From the NCBI RefSeq assembly GCF_001509835.1, contig NZ_JXTJ01000012.1, positions 62,001-126,000 of the forward strand: a DNA stretch of 64,000 nt. Direction: 5' to 3'. The stretch comes from Allobosea sp. WAO (GTDB lineage: Bacteria > Pseudomonadota > Alphaproteobacteria > Rhizobiales > Beijerinckiaceae). The translations under genes were made by a program, and so were the position numbers. The notes under the pieces are model-generated. The model was not told the DNA's origin and ran no database searches. It saw nothing but the letters and a program-made list of their open reading frames with translations. Positions 12,411 to 20,566 of this stretch are shown one piece after another. The number at the start of each line of letters is the position of its first letter. Position 1 is the stretch's first letter.

Positions 12411-12500
12411 CGAAGGGGAGATGATCTCAAACCTTCGTTGCCCTCCTTGGGCGTTTCCTCCCTAGACTTGGGCCGCCACGCCAGTGAGCGGCCCTTTTTC
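12411..12500 (+). ncRNA. Small RNA with anti-Shine-Dalgarno motifs (alpha-r14-like candidate)
   Basis: A roughly 90-nt unit has a promoter, three stems and an intrinsic terminator but no reading frame. Stem 1 is GAAGG...CCTTC enclosing GAGA-TGA-TCTC (12412-12436). Stem 2 is GCCC-TCCTT-GGGC (12440-12452), with TCCTT in the loop. A single-stranded linker follows with TTTCCTCCCTAG (12454-12465), and then the terminator stem. The two CCTCC-like segments could pair with ribosome binding sites. Hfq-dependent anti-SD sRNAs of the alpha-r14 family in rhizobia have this arrangement, and the match to that family is from memory. A 6S-like RNA was considered and looks less likely at this length. Confidence 0.65.
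12470..12499 (+). terminator. Intrinsic terminator of the small RNA
   Basis: GGGCCGC (12470-12476) pairs with GCGGCCC (12488-12494) around an 11-nt loop and is followed by TTTTT. It is correctly oriented only for a plus-strand transcript, although both flanking protein genes are on the minus strand. That supports an independent plus-strand RNA gene here. Confidence 0.8.
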
Positions 12501-12558
12501 TTGGCCGCTGCCGCAGCGTCGCCCGGGCCTTCCAATCCAATGCTCCCTTGGGCCGCGC

Positions 12559-13479
12559 CTATTCCGCCGCCTGGCGCCAGTCGTCGATCCAACCGCTCCA
12601 GCGCGCGAAGCACTCCGCCATGGCGGAGTTGATCACCTGCTGCAGCCCGCTGAAGCCGGCATTCGGCTCGAGCGTCGCCTCGTCCATGTAGAGGCCGCGA
12701 TTGATTTCGATCTGCAGGGCGTGCACGCCGGCGCCGGGCGCGCCGTAATGCTCGGTGATGAAGCCGCCGGCATAGGGGCGGTTGCGGGTGACCTTGAGGC
12801 CGGCGCGTCGGAACGCCTCCTCGGCTGCCTCGACGACGATGCCGGCGGCGCTGGTGCCGAAGCGGTCGCCAAGGATCACATCCGCCTTGGCGAGGCCTTC
12901 GCGATCGAGCCCGGTCGAGGGCATCGAATGGGCGTCGACGAGAACACAGGTGCCGAAAGCCGCCTGCGTCCGGTTCACCAGATGGCGCAGGCCGGCATGA
13001 TAGGGGCGGTAGAGCTCCTCGATTCGCGTCAGCGCGACTTCGACCGGAATGCGCCCGGGATAGATCTCATGCGCATCGCCGACGATGCGCGGGATGGTGC
13101 CGAGGCCGCCGGCGACCCGCAGCGAGCGGGTGTTGGCGAAGCCGGGCAGGCGGCCTTCGAACATGCGCGGGTCGAGCTCGAAGGGCTCGCGGTTGACGTC
13201 GAGATAGGCGCGCGGGAACTCGGCGACGAGGAGCGGCGCGCCGAGGGCGACGGCGTGCTGGAAGAGCAGGTCGACATAGGCGTCCTCCGAGCGCCGCAGC
13301 GAGCGCAGCGGCAGTCGCGAGCCCTCGACGAAGGCAGCGGGATAGCGCCGGCCGGCATGGGGGACGTCGACGACGACCGGCACGACCTGCAGCGCCGGTT
13401 GGAACAGCGTGAACGGGCGTTCGATCTCGGCGATCACGCTCTCGGGATGCGGGGTAGTGTTTTCGACTGGCGGCATCAT
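12559..13479 (-). CDS. N-formylglutamate amidohydrolase family protein
   Basis: 306 residues. The FGase fold is recognised by VVVDVPHAGRRYP (His), DAYVDLLF, FPRAYLDVNREPFELD, VDAHSMPS and the C-terminal ALQIEINRGLYMDE, which carry the zinc and catalytic residues. HutG-type enzymes release formate from N-formyl-L-glutamate at the end of histidine degradation, but no other hut gene is nearby, so a role in another deformylation or deamidation is possible. The start (ATG 13479 or 13476) is uncertain. It is divergent from cpdR. A second, shorter family member is at 58711-59481. Confidence 0.85.
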   Translation of the reverse strand: MMPPVENTTPHPESVIAEIERPFTLFQPALQVVPVVVDVPHAGRRYPAAFVEGSRLPLRSLRRSEDAYVDLLFQHAVALGAPLLVAEFPRAYLDVNREPFELDPRMFEGRLPGFANTRSLRVAGGLGTIPRIVGDAHEIYPGRIPVEVALTRIEELYRPYHAGLRHLVNRTQAAFGTCVLVDAHSMPSTGLDREGLAKADVILGDRFGTSAAGIVVEAAEEAFRRAGLKVTRNRPYAGGFITEHYGAPGAGVHALQIEINRGLYMDEATLEPNAGFSGLQQVINSAMAECFARWSGWIDDWRQAAE

Positions 13480-13765
13480 GTCGCGCGACTGAAGCACAAA
13501 GCGAGCCGGGGTTGAAGAGCGTGCCGGCAGTGGATGGATCGCCAGCATTCACCGGTTGTTTACTGTAATAGGCGCAAATGGAAGCGCATGGTCCCGGAGG
13601 GCGCGAGCGGGTGCTAGAGGCGCTGCGCTGGCCGGGGGCGGCGGCGGCCGGGGCGGCGGGACGGCCGGCTTGGTTTCAATGAATGACGAGGCGAGCGAAT
13701 CGGGTGCGGCTTCTAGTCCGTGCCGGGCGCGCGTCAGCGCAACGAGACGGACGATTGCAGGCGCC

Positions 13766-14125
13766 ATGACCAAGATTCTCCTCGCCGAAGACGACAACGA
13801 TATGCGCCGCTTCCTGGTCAAGGCTCTGCAGAACGCAGGCTACGACGTCGCCTCGTTCGACAACGGGCTCTCGGCCTATAATCGCCTGCGCGAGGAGCCG
13901 TTCGAGCTCCTCCTGACCGATATCGTCATGCCGGAAATGGACGGGATCGAGCTGGCGCGGCGCGCCACGGAGCTCGATCCCGACATCAAGGTGATGTTCA
14001 TCACCGGTTTTGCGGCCGTGGCGCTCAACCCGGATTCGCAGACTCCGAAGGACGCCAAGGTCCTCTCCAAGCCGTTCCATCTGCGCGAGCTGGTGAACGA
14101 GGTCGAGAAGCTGCTCGCGGCCTGA
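13766..14125 (+). CDS. cpdR: Response regulator CpdR (single receiver domain)
   Basis: 119 residues, receiver domain only. The acidic pair in LLAEDDNDMRRFL, the phosphoryl aspartate in LLTDIVMPEMDGIELA (about residue 51), Thr in MFITGFAAVAL and Lys in VLSKPFHLRELV are all present. FITGFAAVALNP and the whole frame match CpdR, which in its unphosphorylated form directs ClpXP to cell-cycle substrates including CtrA in Caulobacter and Sinorhizobium. It would be phosphorylated through CckA-ChpT. The ATG at 13766 gives the family length. It is divergently arranged with the FGase gene. Confidence 0.95.
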   Translation: MTKILLAEDDNDMRRFLVKALQNAGYDVASFDNGLSAYNRLREEPFELLLTDIVMPEMDGIELARRATELDPDIKVMFITGFAAVALNPDSQTPKDAKVLSKPFHLRELVNEVEKLLAA

Positions 14126-14171
14126 TCAACAGGCCAATTTGCGTTTCGTTGGAAGAAGCCGACGAAGCGCC

Positions 14172-14200
14172 TTGCAAGGCGGCTTGCGACTCGCTATAGC
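14172..14200 (+). promoter_or_regulatory. Sigma-70 promoter of tRNA-Val
   Basis: TTGCAA (14172-14177), a 17-nt spacer and TATAGC (14195-14200) place the transcription start about 55 bp before the tRNA. Confidence 0.65.
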
Positions 14201-14261
14201 CGCCTCACTCGCAACGACGTCGCCCCCGGGCTGGTGTCGTTCCTGGAGCCTTCGGGCGAAA

Positions 14262-14336
<75 letters not shown>

Positions 14337-14363
14337 TTTTCCTCCTTGTTCCGCAAGGAGCTG

Positions 14364-14390
14364 CGGCCACCCTCCGGGGTGGCCGTTTTG
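14364..14390 (+). terminator. Intrinsic terminator of tRNA-Val
   Basis: A perfect 9-bp stem CGGCCACCC (14364-14372)/GGGTGGCCG (14377-14385), loop TCCG, followed by TTTTG. A smaller stem, CTCCTT/AAGGAG (14342-14360), precedes it. Confidence 0.85.
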
Positions 14391-14591
14391 CTTTCAACTT
14401 CTGCATCTTCGGCGGTGCGGCCTGCGCTGCTGCGCGATGCGGAAAGAAAGGGCGAGCGCAAGGCTCTGGAGCTGATCCATTGCAATCGCGGGAAAAGGCA
14501 AGGAAAATGCAGCTGGCGCCGAAGCGCTGTCGCGGAATGGCCGCTTTCTGGGCCTATTCAGTGCGAATTCCGGCCAGGGCGGAGAGCGGCC

Positions 14592-14843
14592 ATGCGGGCG
14601 AAGTGGTTGGTTGCAGTGATTCTCGCCGCTGCGCTCGGCGGCTGCGTGACCCCGGCCGAGCAGCGCGCCGCCGATGAGGGGCGTTGCCGGTCCTATGGCT
14701 TCCGGCAGGGTTCGGACCCGTTCGCCAACTGCCTGATGGCGGTCGATCTCGATCGTTCAGCGTCGCAGCGGGCCCGGCTCGAGTCCAGCTTCTACGGTCC
14801 CGGGTTCTATGGGCCGGGCTGGTATCCCTACCGACGCTGGTGA
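14592..14843 (+). CDS. Small lipoprotein of unknown function
   Basis: 83 residues. The N-terminus MRAKWLVAVILAAALGGC is a lipoprotein signal peptide with lipobox LGGC (Cys18). The mature part has two further cysteines (RCRSYGF, ANCLM), which may form a disulfide, and a Tyr/Gly/Pro-rich end (YGPGFYGPGWYPYRRW). It resembles the many short cysteine-containing lipoproteins of Hyphomicrobiales with the pattern DEGRCRSYGFxxGxDxFAxCLM. Envelope location is expected; function is unknown. Confidence 0.75.
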   Translation: MRAKWLVAVILAAALGGCVTPAEQRAADEGRCRSYGFRQGSDPFANCLMAVDLDRSASQRARLESSFYGPGFYGPGWYPYRRW

Positions 14844-14951
14844 GGCCCAGGGCGCAGCGCCGGGAATTTCGATTCGTGCGCGCTCAGGGCGCGACCTTCC
14901 GAAGCGGTGGGACTGCCTGACCGCGTGACCATGGGACCACGCTGAAATTCC

Positions 14952-15584
14952 TCACTCCGCGTCGGCCTGCTTCTCGGGCGCGGCGTCGCGGAAGGCCGGC
15001 AAAGCGAGCGCTGCGGACTCCGCCTCGAGCAGACGGGGGAACTGCGCGACATCGACCTTGAAGCGCCTTGCATTGCCGAGCTGCGGAACCAGGCAGATAT
15101 CGGCGAGGCTCGGTGCCTGCCCGAAGCAAAACGGCCCGGGATTCTTTGCAGCGACCTGCTCGCAGGCTGCCAGCCCGTCGACATTGACCGCGGCTGCCCA
15201 GGCCAGGACCACGTCGCTGTCATGGCCGAGCGCGCGCAGCCGGTTGAGCACCTTGAGATTCTGTACCGGATGGGTGTCGCAGGCGATGATCTGGGCGAAG
15301 GCTCGCACCCGCGCCCGCTGAAAGGGCTCGGCCGGCAGGAGCGGCGGCTGTGGATGGGTCTCTTCAAGCCATTCGATGATGGCGAGCGACTGCGGGAGCA
15401 CACTGCCATCGTCGCGTTCCAGCACCGGCACCAGACCTTGCGGGTTGAGCGCGAGATAGGCCGGGTCGCGCTGCTCGCCATTGCGCAGGTGATGCGAGAT
15501 ATGGGTGACCGGCAGGCCCTTGAGGTTCAGCGCGATGCGCACGCGCCAGGCCGCCGAGCTGCGAAAATAGCCGTGCAGTTTCAT
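14952..15584 (-). CDS. maiA: Maleylacetoacetate isomerase-like zeta-class glutathione S-transferase
   Basis: 210 residues. Thioredoxin-like N-terminal domain with YFRSSAAWRVRIALNLKG, the zeta-class SSxxxxR active-site loop (here Ser-Ser-Ala), NPQGLVPVLERDDGS (the cis-Pro region) and QSLAIIEWLEET, followed by a helical C-domain with GQAPSLADICLVPQLGNARRF. MaiA isomerises maleylacetoacetate to fumarylacetoacetate in tyrosine catabolism using glutathione. No other tyrosine genes are adjacent, so a maleylpyruvate isomerase or general GST role remains possible. The start at 15584 is the family position; an upstream ATG at 15635 would add 17 residues. Confidence 0.82.
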   Translation of the reverse strand: MKLHGYFRSSAAWRVRIALNLKGLPVTHISHHLRNGEQRDPAYLALNPQGLVPVLERDDGSVLPQSLAIIEWLEETHPQPPLLPAEPFQRARVRAFAQIIACDTHPVQNLKVLNRLRALGHDSDVVLAWAAAVNVDGLAACEQVAAKNPGPFCFGQAPSLADICLVPQLGNARRFKVDVAQFPRLLEAESAALALPAFRDAAPEKQADAE

Positions 15585-15701
15585 CCTCGCCTCGCTTGTC
15601 GTCGACGGTTGCTCCGGCGTTCTGTTCTCGGCCATTCCGGCTTCGATTGACAGGCGGGTTTATGGTTCTTCCGACAGGACGAGGCTGCGCCAGTCAGGCG
15701 C

Positions 15702-16307
15702 TCAGAAGGTGTAGCCGAGCCGGGCGCCGAAATTCGACGGGCCGCGCGGGGCGCCGGTGCCGGCGGCGAGGTTGTCGGAGCAGTTCGAGGCGCTGAAATG
15801 CTCCATCGTCGCGATCAGGCTCCAGCGATCGTTCAGGCGATAGCCGAGCGAGGCGGCGCCGCGCGCGCCGGTGTTGCAGCCGAGGTTCAACCGGTTCTCC
15901 GGCACGACGGCGCCGGTCTTGCCGTTGTTCAGGGCGGCACCGAGGCTGGCTTCGACGAAAAACGCCTGCGAGATGTCGACCGTCCAGGTGGCGCCGGCAT
16001 AGGCGTATTGCGTGCCGTTGAGATTGAGGCTCGAGCCGAGATGAAAGCGCGGCACGAAGGCATTGGCGATGCGGTCGCTGAGGGTGGCGATGCGCGGGGT
16101 CAGCAGCTCGCCGCCGAAATTCAGAAGGCCGCTTTCGCGCCCACCGGGATTGGCCGCCCCAGCGCCGAAGCGGGCCTCCCAGGAGGCGGCCGGCGATTGG
16201 CCGGCCGGCGCATAGCCCAGCGCGCGGGAGACGTTGCTTTCGCCCTGCGCCAGGGCGGGCGCGGCAAGAAGGGAACAGGCAACGGCTATCGACGCGACGC
16301 GCAGCAT
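15702..16307 (-). CDS. Acyloxyacyl hydrolase, PagL-like lipid A 3-O-deacylase
   Basis: 201 residues. A signal peptide (cleavage near APALAQ, about 21) is followed by amphipathic strands with aromatic ends and a C-terminal NFGARLGYTF that ends in Phe, typical of an outer-membrane beta-barrel. The segment WSLIATMEHFSASNCSDN corresponds to the His-x-Ser active-site region of PagL-like deacylases of alphaproteobacteria. It would remove the 3-O acyl chain from lipid A in the outer membrane. Identification relies on this motif and barrel layout, so another small porin-like protein is possible. Confidence 0.7.
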   Translation of the reverse strand: MLRVASIAVACSLLAAPALAQGESNVSRALGYAPAGQSPAASWEARFGAGAANPGGRESGLLNFGGELLTPRIATLSDRIANAFVPRFHLGSSLNLNGTQYAYAGATWTVDISQAFFVEASLGAALNNGKTGAVVPENRLNLGCNTGARGAASLGYRLNDRWSLIATMEHFSASNCSDNLAAGTGAPRGPSNFGARLGYTF

Positions 16308-16399
16308 GGGGAGCGGTGTTCTCTTAATCAGATCGTAAGATAGTGAAGCGCAGAGAGTGGTGGCCGCAATGTGACGGCAGGTGGTTCTCTAGCCCGGCC

Positions 16400-16588
16400 T
16401 CAGCCGCTGCGCCACCATGCCACGCCCAGAATCACCAGGATCGCGATGAACTGCAGCACCACGCGCAGTCGCATCAGCTTCTGCGAGGTGCCGGCGCTGC
16501 CGCCGCGCAGCATGTTGATCAGGCCGAGCAAAAGCACGACGGCGACGGCGCCGACCGCGATTGGCGTAAGAGCGGACGAGAAGGTCAT
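16400..16588 (-). CDS. Twin-transmembrane, HIG1-like small membrane protein
   Basis: 62 residues with two hydrophobic helices (about 8-26 and 42-60) separated by a short basic loop, NMLRGGSAGTSQKLMRLRV. The SQKLMRLRVVLQ part recalls the QxxRxxxQ signature of HIG1-domain proteins, some of which associate with respiratory complexes, but its assignment to that family is tentative. Both termini probably face the same side of the inner membrane. It is a single small gene between the PagL-like gene and the ABC operon. Confidence 0.65.
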   Translation of the reverse strand: MTFSSALTPIAVGAVAVVLLLGLINMLRGGSAGTSQKLMRLRVVLQFIAILVILGVAWWRSG

Positions 16589-16652
16589 CGTCAGGGTTTA
16601 GTCCTGTGCGTGGCACTTTGCCAGCCGGGACGCGGCGGCGAAGCGCCACAGT

Positions 16653-17522
16653 TCACCGGTAACGTCGCTGCACGATCAGATTGGCGGCGAGGGTCAGCAG
16701 GAGCGTCGCCGTCATCAGGATGAAGGAGATGGCACCGCCGAAGGGCCAGTTGTTCTGCTGGGCGAACTGGCCGTAGACCAGCGGCCCCATCATCTGGAAT
16801 TTCGGGCCGCCGAGCAGCACTGGCGTGGCGTAGGCGTTCATCGCCAGGATGAAGGTCAGGATCGTGCCGGCGAGGATGCCGGGCAGGGCGAGCGGCCAGA
16901 GCACGCGCCGGAACATCGCTGCCGGGCCGGCGCCGAGGCTGAAGGCGGCTTCCTCGACATTGCGGTCGATGCCTTCGATCACACTCTGCAGGGTCAGCAC
17001 CATGAAGGGCAGGTTGACCGCGACGATACCGATCAGCACCGCGTTCTCGGTGAACATGATCTCGATCGGCTGATTGATGAGGCCGAGCCCGATCAGCGAG
17101 GCATTGAAGGCGCCCTTGTTGCCGAAGGCGGTCATCCAGCCGGCGGCGCGCACGGCATTGCCGACGAAGAGCGGCAGCACCACCAGCATGACCAGGAGGT
17201 TCTTGAAGCGGCTCTGGGTACGCGCCAGCACATAGGCCAGCGGAAAGCCCATGATGAGGCAGGCGAGGGTGCAGATCACCGCGACGCGGACGGTGCGCAG
17301 CAGCACGTTGAGATAATAGGCGTCGGTGAAGAACTTGACGTAGTTCTCCAACGTCAATCCGTCGACCATGAACTGGCCGGGGATGAACTGGTTGAGCGAA
17401 TAGCGGAACAGGATCGCGACCGGCCCGATCAGGCCGATCGCGACCAGGATCGTCGCCGGCAGGACGAGCATGCCGGCGAGGCTGGTGCGGGCGCCCGCGA
17501 CGGGTTCGGGGGCGGTGCTCAT
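16653..17522 (-). CDS. ABC transporter permease, PotB/FbpB-like
   Basis: 289 residues with about six membrane helices. The EAA motif (VEEAAFSLGAGPAAMFRRVLWPLALPGI, about 188-215) docks onto the ATPase. The family is that of spermidine/putrescine-, thiamine- and iron-type importers. It lies 7 bp after the binding-protein gene on the minus strand and completes a five-gene set (amidohydrolase, permease, ATPase, binding protein, permease). It probably forms a heterodimer with the 19718-20533 permease. Confidence 0.9.
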   Translation of the reverse strand: MSTAPEPVAGARTSLAGMLVLPATILVAIGLIGPVAILFRYSLNQFIPGQFMVDGLTLENYVKFFTDAYYLNVLLRTVRVAVICTLACLIMGFPLAYVLARTQSRFKNLLVMLVVLPLFVGNAVRAAGWMTAFGNKGAFNASLIGLGLINQPIEIMFTENAVLIGIVAVNLPFMVLTLQSVIEGIDRNVEEAAFSLGAGPAAMFRRVLWPLALPGILAGTILTFILAMNAYATPVLLGGPKFQMMGPLVYGQFAQQNNWPFGGAISFILMTATLLLTLAANLIVQRRYR

Positions 17523-17529
17523 CGCGCTC

Positions 17530-18576
17530 TCACGCCTTGAAGACCTTGTCCCACCACTCCTTCATCGCCGCGTCGTTCTTGGCGAGATAGCCGTAGTCGA
17601 GGTCCTTGAGGCGCTTCTCCTCCTCGGCGGTGAAGCCGATGCGCTTCTGCAGATCGGGTGCGATGGTGAGACCGGAGACGGTGCCGTTATAGCCCATGTC
17701 GACGGCGAAGGCCTCCTGCGCGCTCTTCTCCAACATGGCGTTCATGTAGAGATAGGCGTTCTCCTTGTTCGGCGCGTTCTTCGGGATCGAGAAGCCCGAG
17801 ATGTAGAGCGGGATGCCCTCGCTCGGCGCAGCGGATTCCACGGGAATGCCGGCGTTCTGCCATTGCACGGCGCGCGCCTTCCACATCACGCCGATGCCGA
17901 TTTCCTCGGTCTTCATCGCCTGGGCGAAAGCCTCGTTGGTCGGATAGATGCGGGCGCCGGCCTTCTTGGCCTCGAGCAGCACTTTCTTCGCGCCCTCGAA
18001 GTCGATCATGCTGGCGCCGCCGGTCGCGGCCATGGACGCCGCCATGATCACATAGAGGTATTGGATGTCGATGATGCCGATCTTGTTGCCGTGCTTGGGG
18101 TCGAAGGCGTCCTTGAAGCTGGTCGGGGCTGGGCTGATCAGCTTGGGATTGTAGACGACCACCTTGCCGGAATAGATCTGCCCGATGCCATAGGGGTATT
18201 TCATCGTCGGCATCAGGTTCTTGGCATTCGGGATCTTGGCATAGTCGAGCTGCTCGACGACGCCGGCCTCGTTCATCTCGAACATGTTGGCGGAAGACAG
18301 GCCCTGGATGTCCGTCGTGCCGCGCGGCAGGCGGCGCTCCGCGACCATCTTGGCGCGCCGCGGCGAGTCCGCCGCCTGGTCCTGGAGGATCTCGATGCCC
18401 TTGGGCTTGAGCAAGGGATCCTCGATGTTCTTGGTCAGCAGGCGGGCATAGTCGCCACCCCAGGTGCCGACGACGACCTTGCCGCCGGATTGCGCGAAGG
18501 CAGGGCTGCCGAGGGCCATGGCCGTGGTCCCGGCGGCCAAGCCCTTCAGGACGTCGCGTCTGTCGATCGTCTTCAT
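17530..18576 (-). CDS. ABC transporter substrate-binding protein (PotD/spermidine-putrescine-like), Tat-exported
   Basis: 348 residues. The N-terminus MKTIDRRDVLKGLAAGTTAMAL has a twin-arginine motif and hydrophobic stretch, with cleavage near PAFAQ (about 29). The mature part, with VVVGTWGGDYARLLTKNI and VQWQNAGIPVESAAPSEG, matches periplasmic-binding family 1 proteins of the PotD/AfuA group. It captures the substrate for the flanking permeases. The substrate is unknown; the linked amidohydrolase suggests an amide- or peptide-like compound rather than iron. Confidence 0.88.
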   Translation of the reverse strand: MKTIDRRDVLKGLAAGTTAMALGSPAFAQSGGKVVVGTWGGDYARLLTKNIEDPLLKPKGIEILQDQAADSPRRAKMVAERRLPRGTTDIQGLSSANMFEMNEAGVVEQLDYAKIPNAKNLMPTMKYPYGIGQIYSGKVVVYNPKLISPAPTSFKDAFDPKHGNKIGIIDIQYLYVIMAASMAATGGASMIDFEGAKKVLLEAKKAGARIYPTNEAFAQAMKTEEIGIGVMWKARAVQWQNAGIPVESAAPSEGIPLYISGFSIPKNAPNKENAYLYMNAMLEKSAQEAFAVDMGYNGTVSGLTIAPDLQKRIGFTAEEEKRLKDLDYGYLAKNDAAMKEWWDKVFKA

Positions 18577-18662
18577 GACTGTTCTCCCCTGTTGGACGCC
18601 TGCCGGAAGAGACGAGACATGGTCTGGCAGGAGAGCGGCGGGCGCCCCCTGCGAGCCATGCC

Positions 18663-19718
18663 TCAGCTCCCGCGCGGATAGACGAGCCCGGCGTCTTCGG
18701 CCCAGCCTATCGTGATCGTATCTCCCGGTTTCGGTTCGGCCGCGCCCTGCCGGTTCGGCAATTGCAGCAGCATGCGGTCATGCTCGGTCAGCCGGACATC
18801 GATGTCGAGCAGGGCGCCGAGATAGGAAACGTGCTCGACGCGGGCCTGGAAGCGGTTGGCGCAGCTTTCCGCCTCGGCGCCGATGGCGAGCCGCTCTGGC
18901 CGCAATGCCAGCGTCGCGGAGCCGGGAGCCGGCGCGCCGCAGCCGATCTCCAGCCCGCCTTGGCTGCGGAAGCGGCCGGGCGCCGTGATCTCGCCGTCGA
19001 GGAAGGCGCTGCGGCCGATGAAGCCGGCGACGAAGCGGTCCGCGGGCTTCTCGTAGAGCTCGCGCTGGCTGCCGATCTGGCGGACCTTGCCCTTCTCCAT
19101 CACCACCAGCCGGTCGGCCATGGTGAGGGCCTCCTCCTGATCATGCGTCACCATGATCGTGGTCAGGCCGAGCTTGCGCTGGAGGTCGCGGATCTCGACC
19201 CGGACCTCCTGGCGCAGCTTGGCATCGAGGTTGGACAGCGGCTCGTCGAGCAGGAGCACGTCGGGCTGCATCGCCAGGGCCCGGGCGAGCGCGACGCGCT
19301 GCTGCTGGCCGCCGGAAAGCTGGCGCGGATAGCGTTGGTCGAAGCCGTCGAGCTGGACGAGACGCAGCGCCTCGGCGACGCGCGGGGCGCGTTCGGCGGC
19401 GGGCATCTTGCGCATCTCCAGACCGAAGGCGACGTTGTCGGCGACGCTCATATGCGGGAACAGCGCATAGCTCTGGAAGACCAGCCCGCAATTGCGCTTC
19501 CAGGGCGGGAGATCAGTGACGTCGCGAGCGCCGATGGTGATCCTGCCTGCGGTCGGTTGGATGAAGCCTGCGACCATGCGCAGGGTCGTGGTCTTGCCGC
19601 AGCCGGAAGGGCCGAGCAGCACCAGGAATTCGCCATCGGCGATGTCGATGCTGAAATCGTCGACGGCGTGGAACTCGCCATAGGTCTTGCGCAGATGCTC
19701 GATCGAAAGGCGCGCCAT
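18663..19718 (-). CDS. ABC transporter ATP-binding protein, PotA-like with TOBE domain
   Basis: 351 residues. Walker A GPSGCGKTTTLR (about 36-47), Q-loop VFQSYALFPHM, signature LSGGQQQRVALARAL (about 135), Walker B VLLLDEPLSNLDAKLR and H-loop MVTHDQEEALTMADR are all intact. The C-terminal ~110 residues are a TOBE/OB-fold regulatory domain. Start is MARLSIEHLRKTYG at 19718; upstream codons out to 19826 are unlikely to be translated. It shares bases with the upstream permease stop (translationally coupled). Confidence 0.95.
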   Translation of the reverse strand: MARLSIEHLRKTYGEFHAVDDFSIDIADGEFLVLLGPSGCGKTTTLRMVAGFIQPTAGRITIGARDVTDLPPWKRNCGLVFQSYALFPHMSVADNVAFGLEMRKMPAAERAPRVAEALRLVQLDGFDQRYPRQLSGGQQQRVALARALAMQPDVLLLDEPLSNLDAKLRQEVRVEIRDLQRKLGLTTIMVTHDQEEALTMADRLVVMEKGKVRQIGSQRELYEKPADRFVAGFIGRSAFLDGEITAPGRFRSQGGLEIGCGAPAPGSATLALRPERLAIGAEAESCANRFQARVEHVSYLGALLDIDVRLTEHDRMLLQLPNRQGAAEPKPGDTITIGWAEDAGLVYPRGS

Positions 19719-20533
19719 CAGACGACCCGGCTCAGTTTGACATAACGGTCGGTGACGATCATCGCCGCTCCGATCAGGACGATCTGAATGACGGAGGCGG
19801 CAGCGACCGCCGGATCGATCTTCCATTCGAGGTATTGCAGGATCGCGATCGGCAGGGTGATCCGCCCCGGACCGACGAGGAAAAGGCTCATCTCCAGATT
19901 GCCGAAGGAGGTGACGAAGCCGAAGAGGCCGGCGGCGACGAGGCCCGGCCGAATGCTCGGCAGGGTGATGCGCCAGAAGGTCGTCCAGGGACCGGCGCCG
20001 AGGTTCTGCGCGGCCTCCTCGATGGTGCGGTCGAAACCGACGAGACTGGCCGTGACGAGCTTCACCACCCAGGGAATGACGACGAGGGTGTGGGCGGCGA
20101 CGAGGCCGCCAGCTGAGCCCATCACCGGCAGGCCGGTGGCGATCTCGGTCTCGATCTGGAAGACATAGGTCGCGGTGCCGAGCACGATGCCGGGCATCAC
20201 CAGCGGCAGCAGCAGGAAGGTGTTCAGCGCCGGGCCGAGCACGATGCGGTGCCGGACCAGAGCGAGGCTGGCCGGCACGCCGAGCGCGAGGCCGATCAGC
20301 GTCGACAGCACGCCGACCTGGAGGCTCAGCACGAAACCGTCGACGAAGGCCTTGTTTCCAGCGGCGGCCGCGAACCAGCGCAGCGAATAGCCCTCCGGCG
20401 GGAAGGACGGGATTTCCTGACGGAAGAAGGCGAGCCAGGTGACGAAGACCAGGGGCAGGAGGATAAAACCAAGCGAGAGCGCGGCCGCGCCGTTGAGCGC
20501 GATGCGGCCGAGGCTCAGGCGGGCGGCGGTCAA
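19718..20533 (-). CDS. ABC transporter permease, PotC-like
   Basis: 271 residues, about six membrane helices; the EAA loop IEEAAQNLGAGPWTTFWRITLPSI (about 180-203) is intact. It forms the second half of the membrane channel with the 16653-17522 permease. Its stop overlaps the ATPase start, and the amidohydrolase gene ends 33 bp upstream. Confidence 0.9.
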   Translation of the reverse strand: MTAARLSLGRIALNGAAALSLGFILLPLVFVTWLAFFRQEIPSFPPEGYSLRWFAAAAGNKAFVDGFVLSLQVGVLSTLIGLALGVPASLALVRHRIVLGPALNTFLLLPLVMPGIVLGTATYVFQIETEIATGLPVMGSAGGLVAAHTLVVIPWVVKLVTASLVGFDRTIEEAAQNLGAGPWTTFWRITLPSIRPGLVAAGLFGFVTSFGNLEMSLFLVGPGRITLPIAILQYLEWKIDPAVAAASVIQIVLIGAAMIVTDRYVKLSRVV

Positions 20534-20566
20534 GCGGGCTTCCCTGTCATCGGCCGGCCATTTCCC

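Noticed and set aside
12411..12500. 6S RNA as identity of the small RNA
   Set aside because: 6S RNA is about 150-200 nt with an open central bubble; here a compact ~90-nt unit with its own promoter and terminator fits better.
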